From Hydractinia symbiolongicarpus (lineage: Eukaryota; Cnidaria; Hydrozoa; Anthoathecata; Hydractiniidae), in the NCBI RefSeq assembly GCF_029227915.1, contig NC_079878.1:2730001-2794000 (forward strand): a stretch of 64,000 bases of DNA, read 5' to 3'. Both the position numbers and the translations under genes were made by a program. This document shows positions 1 through 13,400 of this stretch, piece by piece. Positions within the stretch are counted from its first letter, which is position 1, and every line of letters starts with the position of its first letter. Under the pieces are notes generated by a model. It was not told where the DNA came from. It worked only from the letters and a program-made list of their open reading frames with translations, and made no database searches.

Positions 1-764
1 TGTAGTTTTCAGAAATGTTTTCATTTTTGATGAGACGCTTAATTAAAGTGGTTTAATCGCCGGCAAACGAAAACCCGCGATTTCCCGTAAATCCCGGGCT
101 TGGCCCGTATAGTCGAATGCATACAAAGAAAGTACCCAGGGAGTAAACTCATTTCTCGAACGATTTTTTAAATTATCATTTAACCACTAAAGCCCATGAG
201 ACTTGTAGTTTTTAAAAATGTTTTCATTTTTGATGAGACGCTGAATAAAAGAAGTTTAATTGCCGGCAAACGAAAACCCGCGACTTCCCGTAAATCCCCG
301 ACTCGGCCCGTAAAGTCAAAAGTATACAAAGAAAGTACCCAGGGAGTAAACTCATTTCCCGAACGATTTTTTAAATTATTTTTTCAGCACTAAAACGCAT
401 GAGACCTGTAGTTTTTAGAAATGTTTTCATTTTTGATGAGACGCTTAATGAAAGTGGTTTAATCACCGGCAAACGAAAACCCGCGATTTCCCGTAAATCC
501 CGGGCTTGGCCCGTATAGTCGAATGTATACAAAGAAAGTACTCTGTGAGTAAACTCATTTTCAAAACGATTTTTTAAAGTATCTTTTCGCCACTAAAACG
601 CATGAGACTTGTAGTTTTCAAAAATGTTTTCATTTTTGATGAGACGCTGAAAAGAAGAAGTTTAATTGCCGGCAAACGAAAACCCGCCATTTCCCGTAAA
701 CCCCGGACTCGGCCCATATAGTCAAAAGTATACAAAGAAAGTACCCGGGGAGAAAACTCATTTT

Positions 765-806
765 CCATGTATACAAAGAAAGTACCCTGTGATTAAACTC
801 ATTTCC
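765..806 (+). repeat. Extended monomer with an internal 41-bp duplication (example)
   Basis: Here the landmark spacing is 244 bp (601 to 845) instead of 203 bp. The stretch running from TATACAAAGAAAGTACC to the ACTCATTTCC motif is present twice in a row, joined by CCATGTATAC. The same junction is seen near 8339, 10612, 10857, 12521, 12765 and 15648 in this arm. In reverse complement it occurs near 26638, 28302, 29155, 30209, 30858, 32320, 60119 and 60363 in the other arm. These monomers also tend to share the variants CCCGGGG or CCATATAG, so they look like one lineage that has spread. Confidence 0.85.
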
Positions 807-1374
807 AAAACGATTTTTTAAATTATTTTTTCACCACTAAAACGCATGAGACTTGTAGTTTTCAAAAATGTTTTCATTTTTGATGAGACGCTTATTAAAA
901 GAAGTTTAATCGACGGCAAACGAAAACCCGCGATTTCCCGTAAACCCCGGACTCGGCCCGTATAGTCAAAAGTATACAAAGAAAGTACCCAGGGAGTAAA
1001 CTCATTTCCCGAACGATTTTTTATATTATTTTTTCACCACTAAAACGCATGAGACTTGTAGTTTTTAAAAGTGTTTTCATTTTTGATGAGACGCTTAATG
1101 AAAGTGGTTTAATCGCCGGCAAACGAAAACCCACGATTTCCCGTAAATCCCGGGTTTGGCCCGTATAGTCGAATGTATACAAAGAAAGTACCCTGTGAGT
1201 AAACTCATTTCCAAAACGATTTTTTAAAGTATCTTTTCACCACTAAAACGCATGAGACTTGTAGTTTTTAAAAATGTTTTCATTTTTGATGAGACGCTTA
1301 ATGAAAGTGGTTTAATCGCCGGCAAACGAAAACCCGCGATTTCCCGTAAATCCCGGACTGGGCCCGTATAGTCA

Positions 1375-1420
1375 AAAGTATACAAAGAAAGTACCCTTGA
1401 TGAGACGCTGAATAAAAGAA
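1375..1420 (+). repeat. Truncated monomer junction
   Basis: After AAAGAAAGTACCC the sequence jumps directly to TTGATGAGACGCTG. This omits the usual CTCATTTCC, polypurine/polypyrimidine and CATGAGACTTGTAG parts of the monomer. The same deletion is present near 3720-3765, about 2345 bp away, inside an otherwise nearly identical multi-monomer block. The deletion therefore predates amplification of that block. Confidence 0.85.
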
Positions 1421-4400
1421 GTTTAATTGCCGGCAAACCAAAACCCGCGATTTCCCGTAAATCCCGGACTTGGGCCGTATAGTCAAAAGTATACAAAGAA
1501 GGTACCCAGAGAGTAAACTCATTTCCCGAACGATTTTTTAAATTATTTTTTCACCACTAAAACGCATGAGACTTGTAGTTTGCAGAAATGTTTTCATTTT
1601 TGATGAGACGCTTAATAAAAGAAGTTTAATCGCCGACAAACGAAAACCCGCGACTTCCCGCGACTTCCCGACTCGGCCCGTATAGTCAAAAGTATACAAA
1701 GAAAGTACCCAGGGAGTAAACGCATTTCCCGAACGATTTTTTAAATTATTTTTTCACCACTAAAACGCATGAGACCTGTAGTTTTTAGAAATGTTTTCAT
1801 TTTTGATGAGACGCTTAATGAAAGTGGTTTAATCGCCGGCAAACGAAAACCCACGATTTCCCGTAAATCCCGGGCTTGGCCCGTATAGTCGAATGTATAC
1901 AAAGAAAGTACCCTGTGAGTAAACTCATTTCCAAAACGATTTTTTAAAGTATCTTTTCACCACTAAAACGCATGAGACTTGTAGTTTTTAAAAATGTTTT
2001 CATTTTTGATGGGACGCTGAATAAAAGAAGTTTAATCGCCGGCACACGAAAACCCGCGATTTCCCGTAAATCCCGGGCTTGGCCCGTATAGTCGAATGCA
2101 TACAAAGAAAGTACCCTGTGAGTAAACTCATTTCCAAAACGATTTTTTAAATTATCTTTTCACCACTAAAACGCATGAGACATGTAGTTTTTAAAAATGT
2201 TTTCATTTTTGATGAGACGCTGAATAAAAGAAATTTAATCGCCGGCAAACGGAAACCCGCGACTTCCCGTAAATCCCGGACTCGGGCCGTATAGTCAAAA
2301 GTATACAAAGAAAGTACCCAGGGAGTAAACTCATTTCCCGAACGATTTTTTAAATTATTATTTACCCACTAAAGCCCATGAGACTTGTAGTTTTCAGAAA
2401 TGTTTTCATTTTTGATGAGACGCTTAATGAGAGTGGTTTAATCGCCGGCAAACGAAAACCCGCGACTTCCCGTAAATCACCGACTCGGCCCGTATAGTCA
2501 AAAGTATACAAAGAAAGTACCCAGGGAGTAAACGCATTACCCGAACGATTTTTTAAATTATTTTTTCACCACTAAAACGCATGAGACCTGTAGTTTTTAG
2601 AAATGTTTTCATTTTTGATGAGACGCTTAATGAAAGTGGTTTAATCGCCGGCAAACGAAAACCCACGATTTCCCGTAAATCCCGGGCTTGGCCCGTATAG
2701 TCGAATGTATAAAAAGAAAGTACCCTGTGAGTAAACTCATTTCCAAAACGATTTTTTAAAGTATCTTTTCACCACTAAAACGCATGAGACTTGTAGTTTT
2801 TAAAAATGTTTTCATTTTTGATGGGACGCTGAATAAAAGAAGTTTAATCGCCGGCACACGAAAACCCGCGATTTCCCGTAAATCCCGGGCTTGGCCCGTA
2901 TAGTCGAATGCATACAAAGAAAGTACCCTGTGAGTAAACTCATTTCCAAAACGATTTTTTAAATTATCTTTTCACCACTAAAACGCATGAGACTTGTAGT
3001 TTTTAAAAATGTTTTCATTTTTGATGAGACGCTGAATAAAAGAAATTTAATCGCCGGCAAACGAAAACCCGCGACTTCCCGTAAATCCCGGACTCGGGCC
3101 GTATAGTCAAAAGTATACAAAGAAAGTACCCAGGGAGTAAACTCATTTCCCGAACGATTTTTTAAATTATTATTTACCCACTAAAGCCCATGAGACTTGT
3201 AGTTTTCAGAAATGTTTTCATTTTTGATGAGACGCTTAATGAGAGTGGTTTAATCGCCGGCAAACGAAAACCCACGATTTTCCGTAAATCCCGGGCTTGG
3301 CCCGTATAGTCGAATGTATAAAAAGAAAGTACCCTGTGAGTAAACTCATTTCCAAAACGATTTTTTAAAGTATCTTTTCACCACTAAAACGCATGAGACT
3401 TGTAGTTTTTAAAAATGTTTTCATTTTTGATGAGACGCTTAATGAAAGTGGTTTAATCGCCGGCAAACGAAAACCCACGATTTCCCGTAAATCGCGGGTT
3501 TGGCCCGTATAGTCGAATGTATACAAAGAAAGTACCCTGTGAGTAAACTCATTTCCAAAACGATTTTTTAAAGTATCTTTTCACCACTAAAACGCATGAG
3601 ACTTGTAGTTTTTAAAAATGTTTTCATTTTTGATGAGACGCTTAATGAAAGTGGTTTAATCGCCGGCAAACAAAAACCCGCGATTTCCCGTAAATCCCGG
3701 ACTGGGCCCGTATAGTCAAAAGTATACAAAGAAAGTACCCTTGATGAGACGCTGAATAAAAGAAGTTTAATTGCCGGCAAACGAAAACCCGCGATTTCCC
3801 GTAAATCCCGGACTTGGCCCGTATAGTCAAAAGTATATAAAGAAGGTACCCAGAGAGTAAACTCATTTCCCGAACGATTTTTTAAATTATTTTTTCACCA
3901 CTAAAACGCATGAGACTTGTAGTTTGCAGAAATGTTTTCATTTTTGATGAGACGCTTAATAAAAGAAGTTTAATCGCCGACAAACGAAAACCCGCGACTT
4001 CCCGCGACTTCCCGACTCGGCCCGTATAGTCAAAAGTATACAAAGAAAGTACCCAGGGAGTAAACGCATTTCCCGAACGATTTTTTAAATTATTTTTTCA
4101 CCACTAAAACGCATGAGACCTGTAGTTTTTAGAAATGTTTTCATTTTTGATGAGACGCTTAATGAAAGTGGTTTAATCGCCGGCAAACGAAAACCCACGA
4201 TTTCCCGTAAATCCCGGGCTTGGCCCGTATAGTCGAATGTATACAAAGAAAGTACCCTGTGAGTAAACTCATTTCCAAAACGATTTTTTAAAGTATCTTT
4301 TCACCACTAAAACGCATGAGACTTGTAGTTTTTAAAAATGTTTTCATTTTTGATGGGACGCTGAATAAAAGAAGTTTAATCGCCGGCACACGAAAACCCG

Positions 4401-7400
4401 CGATTTCCCGTAAATCCCGGGCTTGGCCCGTATAGTCGAATGCATACAAAGAAAGTACCCTGTGAGTAAACTCATTTCCAAAACGATTTTTTAAATTATC
4501 TTTTCACCACTAAAACGCATGAGACTTGTAGTTTTTAAAAATGTTTTCATTTTTGATGATACGCTGAATAAAAGAAATTTAATCGCCGGCAAACGAAAAC
4601 CCGCGACTTCCCGTAAATCCCGAACTCGGGCCGTATAGTCAAAAGTATACAAAGAAAGTACCCAGGGAGTAAACTCATTTCCCGAACGATTTTTTAAATT
4701 ATTATTTAACCACTAAAGCCCATGAGACTTGTAGTTTTCAGAAATGTTTTCATTTTTGATGAGACGCTTAATGAGAGTGGTTTAATCGCCGGCAAACGAA
4801 AACCCGCGACTTCCCGTAAATCACCGACTCGGCCCGTATAGTCAAAAGTATACAAAGAAAGTACCCAGGGAGTAAACGCATTTCCCGAACGATTTTTTAA
4901 ATTATTTTTTCACCACTAAAACGCATGAGACCTGTAGTTTTTAGAAATGTTTTCATTTTTGATGAGACGCTTAATGAAAGTGGTTTAATCGCCGGCAAAC
5001 GAAAACCCACGATTTCCCGTAAATCCCGGGCTTGGCCCGTATAGTCGAATGTATACAAAGAAAGTACCCTGTGAGTAAACTCATTTCCAAAACGATTTTT
5101 TAAAGTATCTTTTCACCACTAAAACGCATGAGACTTGTAGTTTTTAAAAATGTTTCCATTTTTGATGGGACGCTGAATAAAAGAAGTTTAATCGCCGGCA
5201 CACGAAAACCCGCGATTTCCCGTAAATCCCGGGCTTGGCCCAGTATAGTCGAATGCATACAAAGAAAGTACCCTGTGAGTAAACTCATTTCCAAAACGAT
5301 TTTTTAAATTATCTTTTCACCACTAAAACGCATGAGACTTGTAGTTTTTAAAAATGTTTTCATTTTTGATGAGACGCTGAATAAAAGAAGTTTAATCGCC
5401 GGCAAACGAAAACCTGCGATTTCCCGTAAATCCCGGACTCGGCCGGTATAGTCAAAAGTATACAAAGAAAGTACCCAGGGAGTAAACTCATTTCCCGAAC
5501 GATTTTTTAAATTATTATTTCACCACTAAAGCCCATGAGACTTGTAGTTTTTAAAAATGTTTTCATTTTTGATGAGACGCTGAATAAAAGAAGTTTAATC
5601 GCCGGCAAACGAAAACCCGCGACTTCCCGTAAATCCCAGACTCGGGCCGTATAGTCAAAAGTATACAAAGAAAGTACCCAGGGAGTAAACTCATTTCCCG
5701 AACGATTTTTAAAATTATTTTTTCACCACTAAAACGCATGAGACCTGTAGTTTTTAGAAATGTTTTCATTTTTGATGAGACGCTTAATGAAAGTGGTTTA
5801 ATCGCCGGCAAACGAAAACCCACGATTTCCCGTAAATGCCGGGCTTGGCCCGTATAGTCGAATGTATACAAAGAAAGTACCCTGTGAGTAAACTCATTTC
5901 CAAAACGATTTTTTAAAGTATCTTTTCACCACTAAAACGCATGAGACTTGTACTTTTTAAAAATGTTTTCATTTTTGATGGGACGCTGAATAAAAGAAGT
6001 TTAATCGCCAGCACACGAAAACCCGCGATTTCCCGTAAATCCCGGGCTTGGCCCAGTATAGTCGAATGCATACAAAGAAAGTACCCTGTGAGTAAACTCA
6101 TTTCCAAAACGATTTTTTAAATTATCTTTTCACCACTAAAACGCATGAGACTTGTAGTTTTTAAAAATGTTTTCATTTTTGATGAGACGCTGAATAAAAG
6201 AAGTTTAATCGCCGGCAAACGAAAACCCGCGACTTCCCGTAAATCCCGGACTCGGCCGGTATAGTCAAAAGTATACAAAGAAAGTACCCAGGGAGTAAAC
6301 TCATTTCCCGAACGATTTTTTAAATTATTTTTTCACCACTAAAACGCATGGGACTTGTAGTTTACAAAAATGTTTTCATTTTTGATGAGACGCTGAATAA
6401 AAGAAGTTTAATCGCCGGCAAACGAAAACCTGCGATTTCCCGTAAATCCCGGACTCGGCCGGTATAGTCAAAAGTATACAAAGAAAGTACCCAGGGAGTA
6501 AACTCATTTCCCGAACGATTTTTTAAATTATTATTTCACCACTAAAGCCCATGAGACTTGTAGTTTTTAAAAATGTTTTCATTTTTGATGAGAAGCTGAA
6601 TAAAAGAAGTTTAATCGCCGGCAAACGAAAACCCGCGACTTCCCGTAAATCCCAGACTCGGGCCGTATAGTCAAAAGTATACAAAGAAAGTACCCAGGGA
6701 GTAAACTCATTTCCCGAACGATTTTTAAAATTATTTTTTCACCACTAAAACGCATGAGACTTGTAGTTTTCAGAAATGTTTTCATTTTTGATGAGACGCT
6801 TAATGAAAGTGGTTTAATCGCCGGCAAACGAAAACCCGCGATTTCCCGTAAATCCCGGGCTTGGCCCGTATAGTCGAATGCATACAAAGAAAGTACCCAG
6901 GGAGTAAACTCATTTTCCGAACGATTTTTTAAATTATTATTTAACCACTAAAGCCCACGAGACTTGTAGTTTTTAAAAATGTTTTCATTTTTGATGAGAC
7001 GCTGAATAAAATAAGTTTAATCGCCGGCAAACGAAAACCCGCCACTTTCCGTAAATCCCCGACTCGGCCCGTATAGTCAAAAGTATACAAAGAAAGTACC
7101 CAGGGAGTAAACACATTTCCCGAACGATTTTTTAAATTATTTTTTCACCACTAAAACGCATGAGACCTGTAGTTTTCAGAAATGTTTTCATTTTTGATGA
7201 GACGCCTAATGAAAGTGGTTTAATCGCCGGCAAACGAAAACCCACGATTTCCCGTAAATCCCGGGCTTGGCCCGTATAGTCGAATGTATACAAAGAAAGT
7301 ACCCTGTGAGTAAACTCATTTCTAAAACGATTTTTTAAAGTATCTTTTCACCACTAAAGCCCATGAGACTTGTAGTTTTTAAAATTGTTTTCATTTTTGA

Positions 7401-10400
7401 TGAGACGCTGAATAAAAGAAGTTTAATCGCCGGCAAACGAAAACCCGCGACTTCCCGTAAATCCCAGACTCGGGCCGTATAGTCAAAAGTATACAAAGAA
7501 AGTACCCAGGGAGTAAACTCATTTCCCGAACGATTATTAAAATTATTTTTTCACCACTAAAACGCATGAGACTTGTAGTTTTCAGAAATGTTTTCATTTT
7601 TGATGAGACGCTTAATGAAAGTGGTTTAATCGCCGGCAAACGAAAACCCGCGATTTCCCGTAAATCCCTGGCTTGGCCCGTATAGTCGAATGCATACAAA
7701 GAAATTACCCAGGGAGTAAACTCATTTTCCGAACGATTTTTTAAATTATTATTTAACCACTAAAACGCATGAGACTTGTAGTTTTTAAAAATGTTTTCAT
7801 TTTTGATGAGACGCTGAATAAAATAAGTTTAATCGCCGGCAAACGAAAACCCGCCACTTTCCGTAAATCCCCGACTCGGCCCGTAAAGTCAAAAGTATAC
7901 AAAGAAAGTACCCAGGGAGTAAACTCATTTCCCGAACGATTTTTTAAATTATTTTTTCACCACTAAAACGCATGAGACCTGTAGTTTTCAGAAATGTTTT
8001 CATTTTTGATGAGACGCTTAATGAAAGTGGTTTAATCGCCGGCAAACGAAAACCCGCGATTTCCCGTAAATCCCGGGCTTGGCCCGTATAGTCGAATGTA
8101 TACAAAGAAAGTACCCTGTGAGTAAACTCATTTCCAAAACGATTTTTTAAAGTATCTTTTCGCCACTAAAACGCATGAGACTTGTAGTTTTCAAAAATGT
8201 TTTCATTTTTGATGAGACGCTGAAAAAAAGAAGTTTAATTGCCGGCAAACGAAAACCCGCCATTTCCCGTAAACCCCGGACTCGGCCCATATAGTCAAAA
8301 GTATACAAAGAAAGTACCCGGGGAGTAAACTCATTTCCCATGTATACAAAGAAAGTACCTTGTGATTAAACTCATTTCCAAAACGATTTTTTAAATTATT
8401 TTTTCACCACTAAAACGCATGAGACTTGTAGTTTTCAAAAATGTTTTCATTTTTGATGAGACGCTTATTAAAAGAAGTTTAATCGCCGGCAAACGAAAAC
8501 CCGCCATTTCCCGTAAACCCCGGACTCGGCCCGTATAGTCAAAAGTATACAAAGAAAGTACCCAGGGATTAAACTCATTTCCCGAACGATTTTTTAAATT
8601 ATATTTTCACCACTAAAACGCATGGGACTTGTAGTTTACAAAAATGTTTTCATTTTTGATGAGACTCTGAATAAAAGAAGTTTATTCGCCGGCAAACGAA
8701 AACCCGCCATTTCCCGTAAATCCCAGACTCGGGCCGTACAGTCAAAAGTATACAAAGAAAGTACCCAGGGAGTAAACTCATTTCCCGAACGATTTTTTAA
8801 ATTATTTTTTCACCACTAAAACGCATGAGACTTGTAGTTTTCAGAAATGTTTTCATTTTTGATGAGACGCTTATTAAAAGAAGTTTAATCGCCGGCAAAC
8901 GAAAACCCGCCATTTCCCGTAAACCCCGGACTCGGCCCGTATAGTCAAAAGTATACAAAGAAAGTACCCAGGGATTAAACTCATTTCCCGAACGATTTTT
9001 TATATTATTTTTTCACCACTAAAACGCATGAGACTTGTAGTTTTCAAAAGTGTTTTCATTTTTGATGAGACGCTGAATAAAAGAAGTTTAATTGCCGGCA
9101 AACGAAAACCCGCGATTTCCCGTAAATCCCGGACTCGGCCGTATAGTCAAAAGTATACAAAGAAGGTACCCAGGGAGTAAACTCATTTCCCGAACGATTT
9201 TTTAAAAATTTTTTTCACCACTAAAACGCATGAGACTTGTAATTTTTAGAAATGTTTTCATTTTTGATGAGACGCTTAATGAAAGTGGTTTAATCGCCGG
9301 CAAACGAAAACCCGCGATTTCCCGTCAATCCCCGACTCGGCCCGTATAGTCAAAAGTATACAAAGAAAGTACCCAGGGAGTAAACTCATTTCCTGAACGA
9401 TTTTTTAAATTATCTTTTCACCACTAAAACGCATGAGACTTGTAGTTTTCAAAAATGTTTTCATTTTTGATGAGACGCTGAATAAAAGAAGTTTAATCGC
9501 CGGCAAACGAAAACCCGCCATTTCCCGTAAACCCCGGACTCGGCCCGTATAGTCAAAAGTATACAAAGAAAGTACCCAGGGAGTAAACTCATTTCCCGAA
9601 CGATTTTTTAAATTATATTTTCACCACTAAAACGCATGGGACTTGTAGTTTACAAAAATGTTTTCATTTTTGATGAGACTCTGAATAAAAGAAGTTTATT
9701 CGCCGGCAAACGAAAACCCGCCATTTCCCGTAAATCCCAGACTCGGGCCGTACAGTCAAAAGTATACAAAGAAAGTACCCAGGGAGTAAACTCATTTCCC
9801 GAACGATTTTTTAAATTATTTTTTCACCACTAAAACGCATGAGACTTGTAGTTTTCAGAAATGTTTTCATTTTTGATGAGACGCTTAATGAAAGTGGTAT
9901 AATCGCCTGGAAACGAAAATCCGCGATTTCCCGTAAATCCCGGGCTTGGCCCGTATAGTCAAAAGTATACAAAGAAAGTACCCAGGGAGTAAACTCATTT
10001 CCCGAACGATTTTTTAAATTATTATTTAACCACTAAAGCCCATGAGACTTGTAGTTTTTAAAAATGTTTTCATTTTTGATGAGACGCTGCATAAAAGAAG
10101 TTTAATCACCGGCAAACGAAAACCCGCGACTTTCCGTAAATCCCCGACACGGCCCGTAAAGTCAAAAGTATACAAAGAAAGTACCCAGGGAGTAAACTCA
10201 TTTCCCGAACGATTTTTTAAATTATTTTTTCACCACTAAAACGCATGAGACCTGTAGTTTTCAGAAATGTTTTCATTTTTGATGAGACGCTTAATGAAAG
10301 TGGTTTAATCGCCGGCAAACGAAAACCCGCGATTTCCCGTAAATCCCGGGCTTGGCCCGTATAGTCGAATGTATACAAAGAAAGTACCCTGTGAGTAAAC

Positions 10401-13400
10401 TCATTTCCAAAACGATTTTTTAAAGTATCTTTTCGCCACTAAAACGCATGAGACTTGTAGTTTTCAAAAATGTTTTCATTTTTGATGAGACCCTGAAAAA
10501 AAGAAGTTTAATTGCCGGCAAACGAAAACCCGCCATTTCCCGTAAACCCCGGACTCGGCCCATATAGTCAAAAGTATACAAAGAAAGTACCCGGGGAGTA
10601 AACTCATTTCCCATGTATACAAAGAAAGTACCTTGTGATTAAACTCATTTCCAAAACGATTTTTTAAATTATTTTTTCACCACTAAAACGCATGAGACTT
10701 GTAGTTTTCAAAAATGTTTTCATTTTTGATGAGACGCTTATTAAAAGAAGTTTAATCGCCGGCAAACGAAAACCCGCCATTTCCCGTAAACCCCGGACTC
10801 GGCCCATATAGTCAAAAGTATACAAAGAAAGTACCCGGGGAGTAAACTCATTTCCCATGTATACAAAGAAAGTACCTTGTGATTAAACTGATTTCCAAAA
10901 CGATTTTTTAAATTATTTTTTCACCACTAAAACGCATGAGACTTGTAGTTTTCAAAAATGTTTTCATTTTTGATGAGACGCTTATTAAAAGAAGTTTAAT
11001 CGCCGGCAAACGAAAACCCGCCATTTCCCGTAAACCCCGGACTCGACCCGTATAGTCAAAAGTATACAAAGAAAGTACCCAGGGAGTAAACTCATTTCTC
11101 GAACGATTTTTTATATTATTTTTTCACCACTAAAACGCATGGGACTTGTAGTTTTCAAAAATGTTTTCATTTTTGATGAGACGCTGAATAAAAGAAGTTT
11201 AATTGCCGATAAACGAAAACCCGCGATTTCCCGTAAATCCCGGACTTGGCCCGTATAATCAAAAGTATACAAAGAAGGTACCCAGAGAGTAAACTCATTT
11301 CCAGAACGATTTTTTCAATTATTTTTTCACCACTAAAACGCATGAGACTTGTAGTTTGCAGAAATGTTTTCATTTTTGATGAGACGCTTAATGAAAGTGG
11401 TTTAATCGCCGGCAAACGAAAACCCGCGATTTCCCGTCAATCCCCGACTCGGCCCGTATAGTCAAAAGTATACAAAGAAAGTACCCAGGGAGTAAACTCA
11501 TTTCCCGAACGATTTTTTAAATTATCTTTTCACCACTAAAACGCATGAGACTTGTAGTTTTCAAAAATGTTTTCATTTTTGATGAGACGCTGAATAAAAG
11601 AAGTTTAATCGCCGGCAAACGAAAACCCGCCATTTCCCGTAAACCCCGGACTCGGCCCGTATAGTCAAAAGTATACAAAGAAAGTACCCAGGGAGTAAAC
11701 TCATTTCCCGAACGATTTTTTAAATTATATTTTCACCACTAAAACGCATGGGACTTGTAGTTTACAAAAATGTTTTCATTTTTGATGAGACTCTGAATAA
11801 AAGAAGTTTAATCGCCGGCAAACGAAAACCCGCCATTTCCCGTAAATCCCAGACTCGGGCCGTATAGTCAAAAGTATACAAAGAAAGTACCCAGGGAGTA
11901 AACTCATTTCCCGAACGATTTTTTAAATTATTTTTTCACCACTAAAACGCATGAGACTTGTAGTTTTTAAAAATGTTTTCATTTTTGATGAGACGCTGCA
12001 TAAAAGAAGTTTAATCGCCGGCAAACGAAAACCCGCGACTTTCCGTAAATCCCCGACACGGCCCGTAAAGTCAAAAGTATACAAAGAAAGTACCCAGGGA
12101 GTAAACTCATTTCCCGAACGATTTTTTAAATTATTTTTTCACCACTAAAACGCATGAGACCTGTAGTTTTCAGAAATGTTTTCATTTTTGATGAGACGCT
12201 TAATGAAAGTGGTTTAATCGCCGGCAAACGAAAACCCGCGATTTCCCGTAAATCCCGGGCTTGGCCCGTATAGTCGAATGTATACAAAGAAAGTACCCTG
12301 TGAGTAAACTCATTTCCAAAACGATATTTTAAAGTATCTTTTCGCCACTAAAACGCATGAGACTTGTAGTTTTCAAAAATGTTTTCATTTTTGATGAGAC
12401 GCTGAAAAAAAGAAGTTTAATTGCCGGCAAACGAAAACCCGCCATTTCCCGTAAACCCCGGACTCGGCCCATATAGTCAAAAGTATACAAAGAAAGTACC
12501 CGGGGAGTAAACTCATTTCCCATGTATACAAAGAAAGTACCTTGTGATTAAACTCATTTCCAAAACGATTTTTTAAATTATTTTTTCACCACTAAAACGC
12601 ATGAGACTTGTAGTTTTCAAAAATGTTTTCATTTTTGATGAGACGCTTATTAAAAGAAGTTTAATCGCCGGCAAACGAAAACCCGCCATTTCCCGTAAAC
12701 CCCGGACTCGGCCCATATAGTCAAAAGTATACAAAGAAAGTACCCGGGGAGTAAACTCATTTCCCATGTATACAAAGAAAGTACCTTGTGATTAAACTGA
12801 TTTCCAAAACGATTTTTTAAATTATTTTTTCACCACTAAAACGCATGAGACTTGTAGTTTTCAAAAATGTTTTCATTTTTGATGAGACGCTTATTAAAAG
12901 AAGTTTAATCGCCGGCAAACGAAAACCCGCCATTTCCCGTAAACCCCGGACTCGGCCCGTATAGTCAAAAGTATACAAAGAAAGTACCCAGGGAGTAAAC
13001 TCATTTCTCGAACGATTTTTTATATTATTTTTTCACCACTAAAACGCATGGGACTTGTAGTTTTCAAAAATGTTTTCATTTTTGATGAGACGCTGAATAA
13101 AAGAAGTTTAATTGCCGATAAACGAAAACCCGCGATTTCCCGTAAATCCCGGACTTGGCCCGTATAATCAAAAGTATACAAAGAAGGTAACCAGAGAGTA
13201 AACTCATTTCCAGAACGATTTTTTCAATTATTTTTTCACCACTAAAACGCATGAGACTTGTAGTTTGCAGAAATGTTTTCATTTTTGATGAGACGCTTAA
13301 TGAAAGTGGTTTAATCGCCGGCAAACGAAAACCCGCGATTTCCCGTCAATCCCCGACTCGGCCCGTATAGTCAAAAGTATACAAAGAAAGTACCCAGGGA

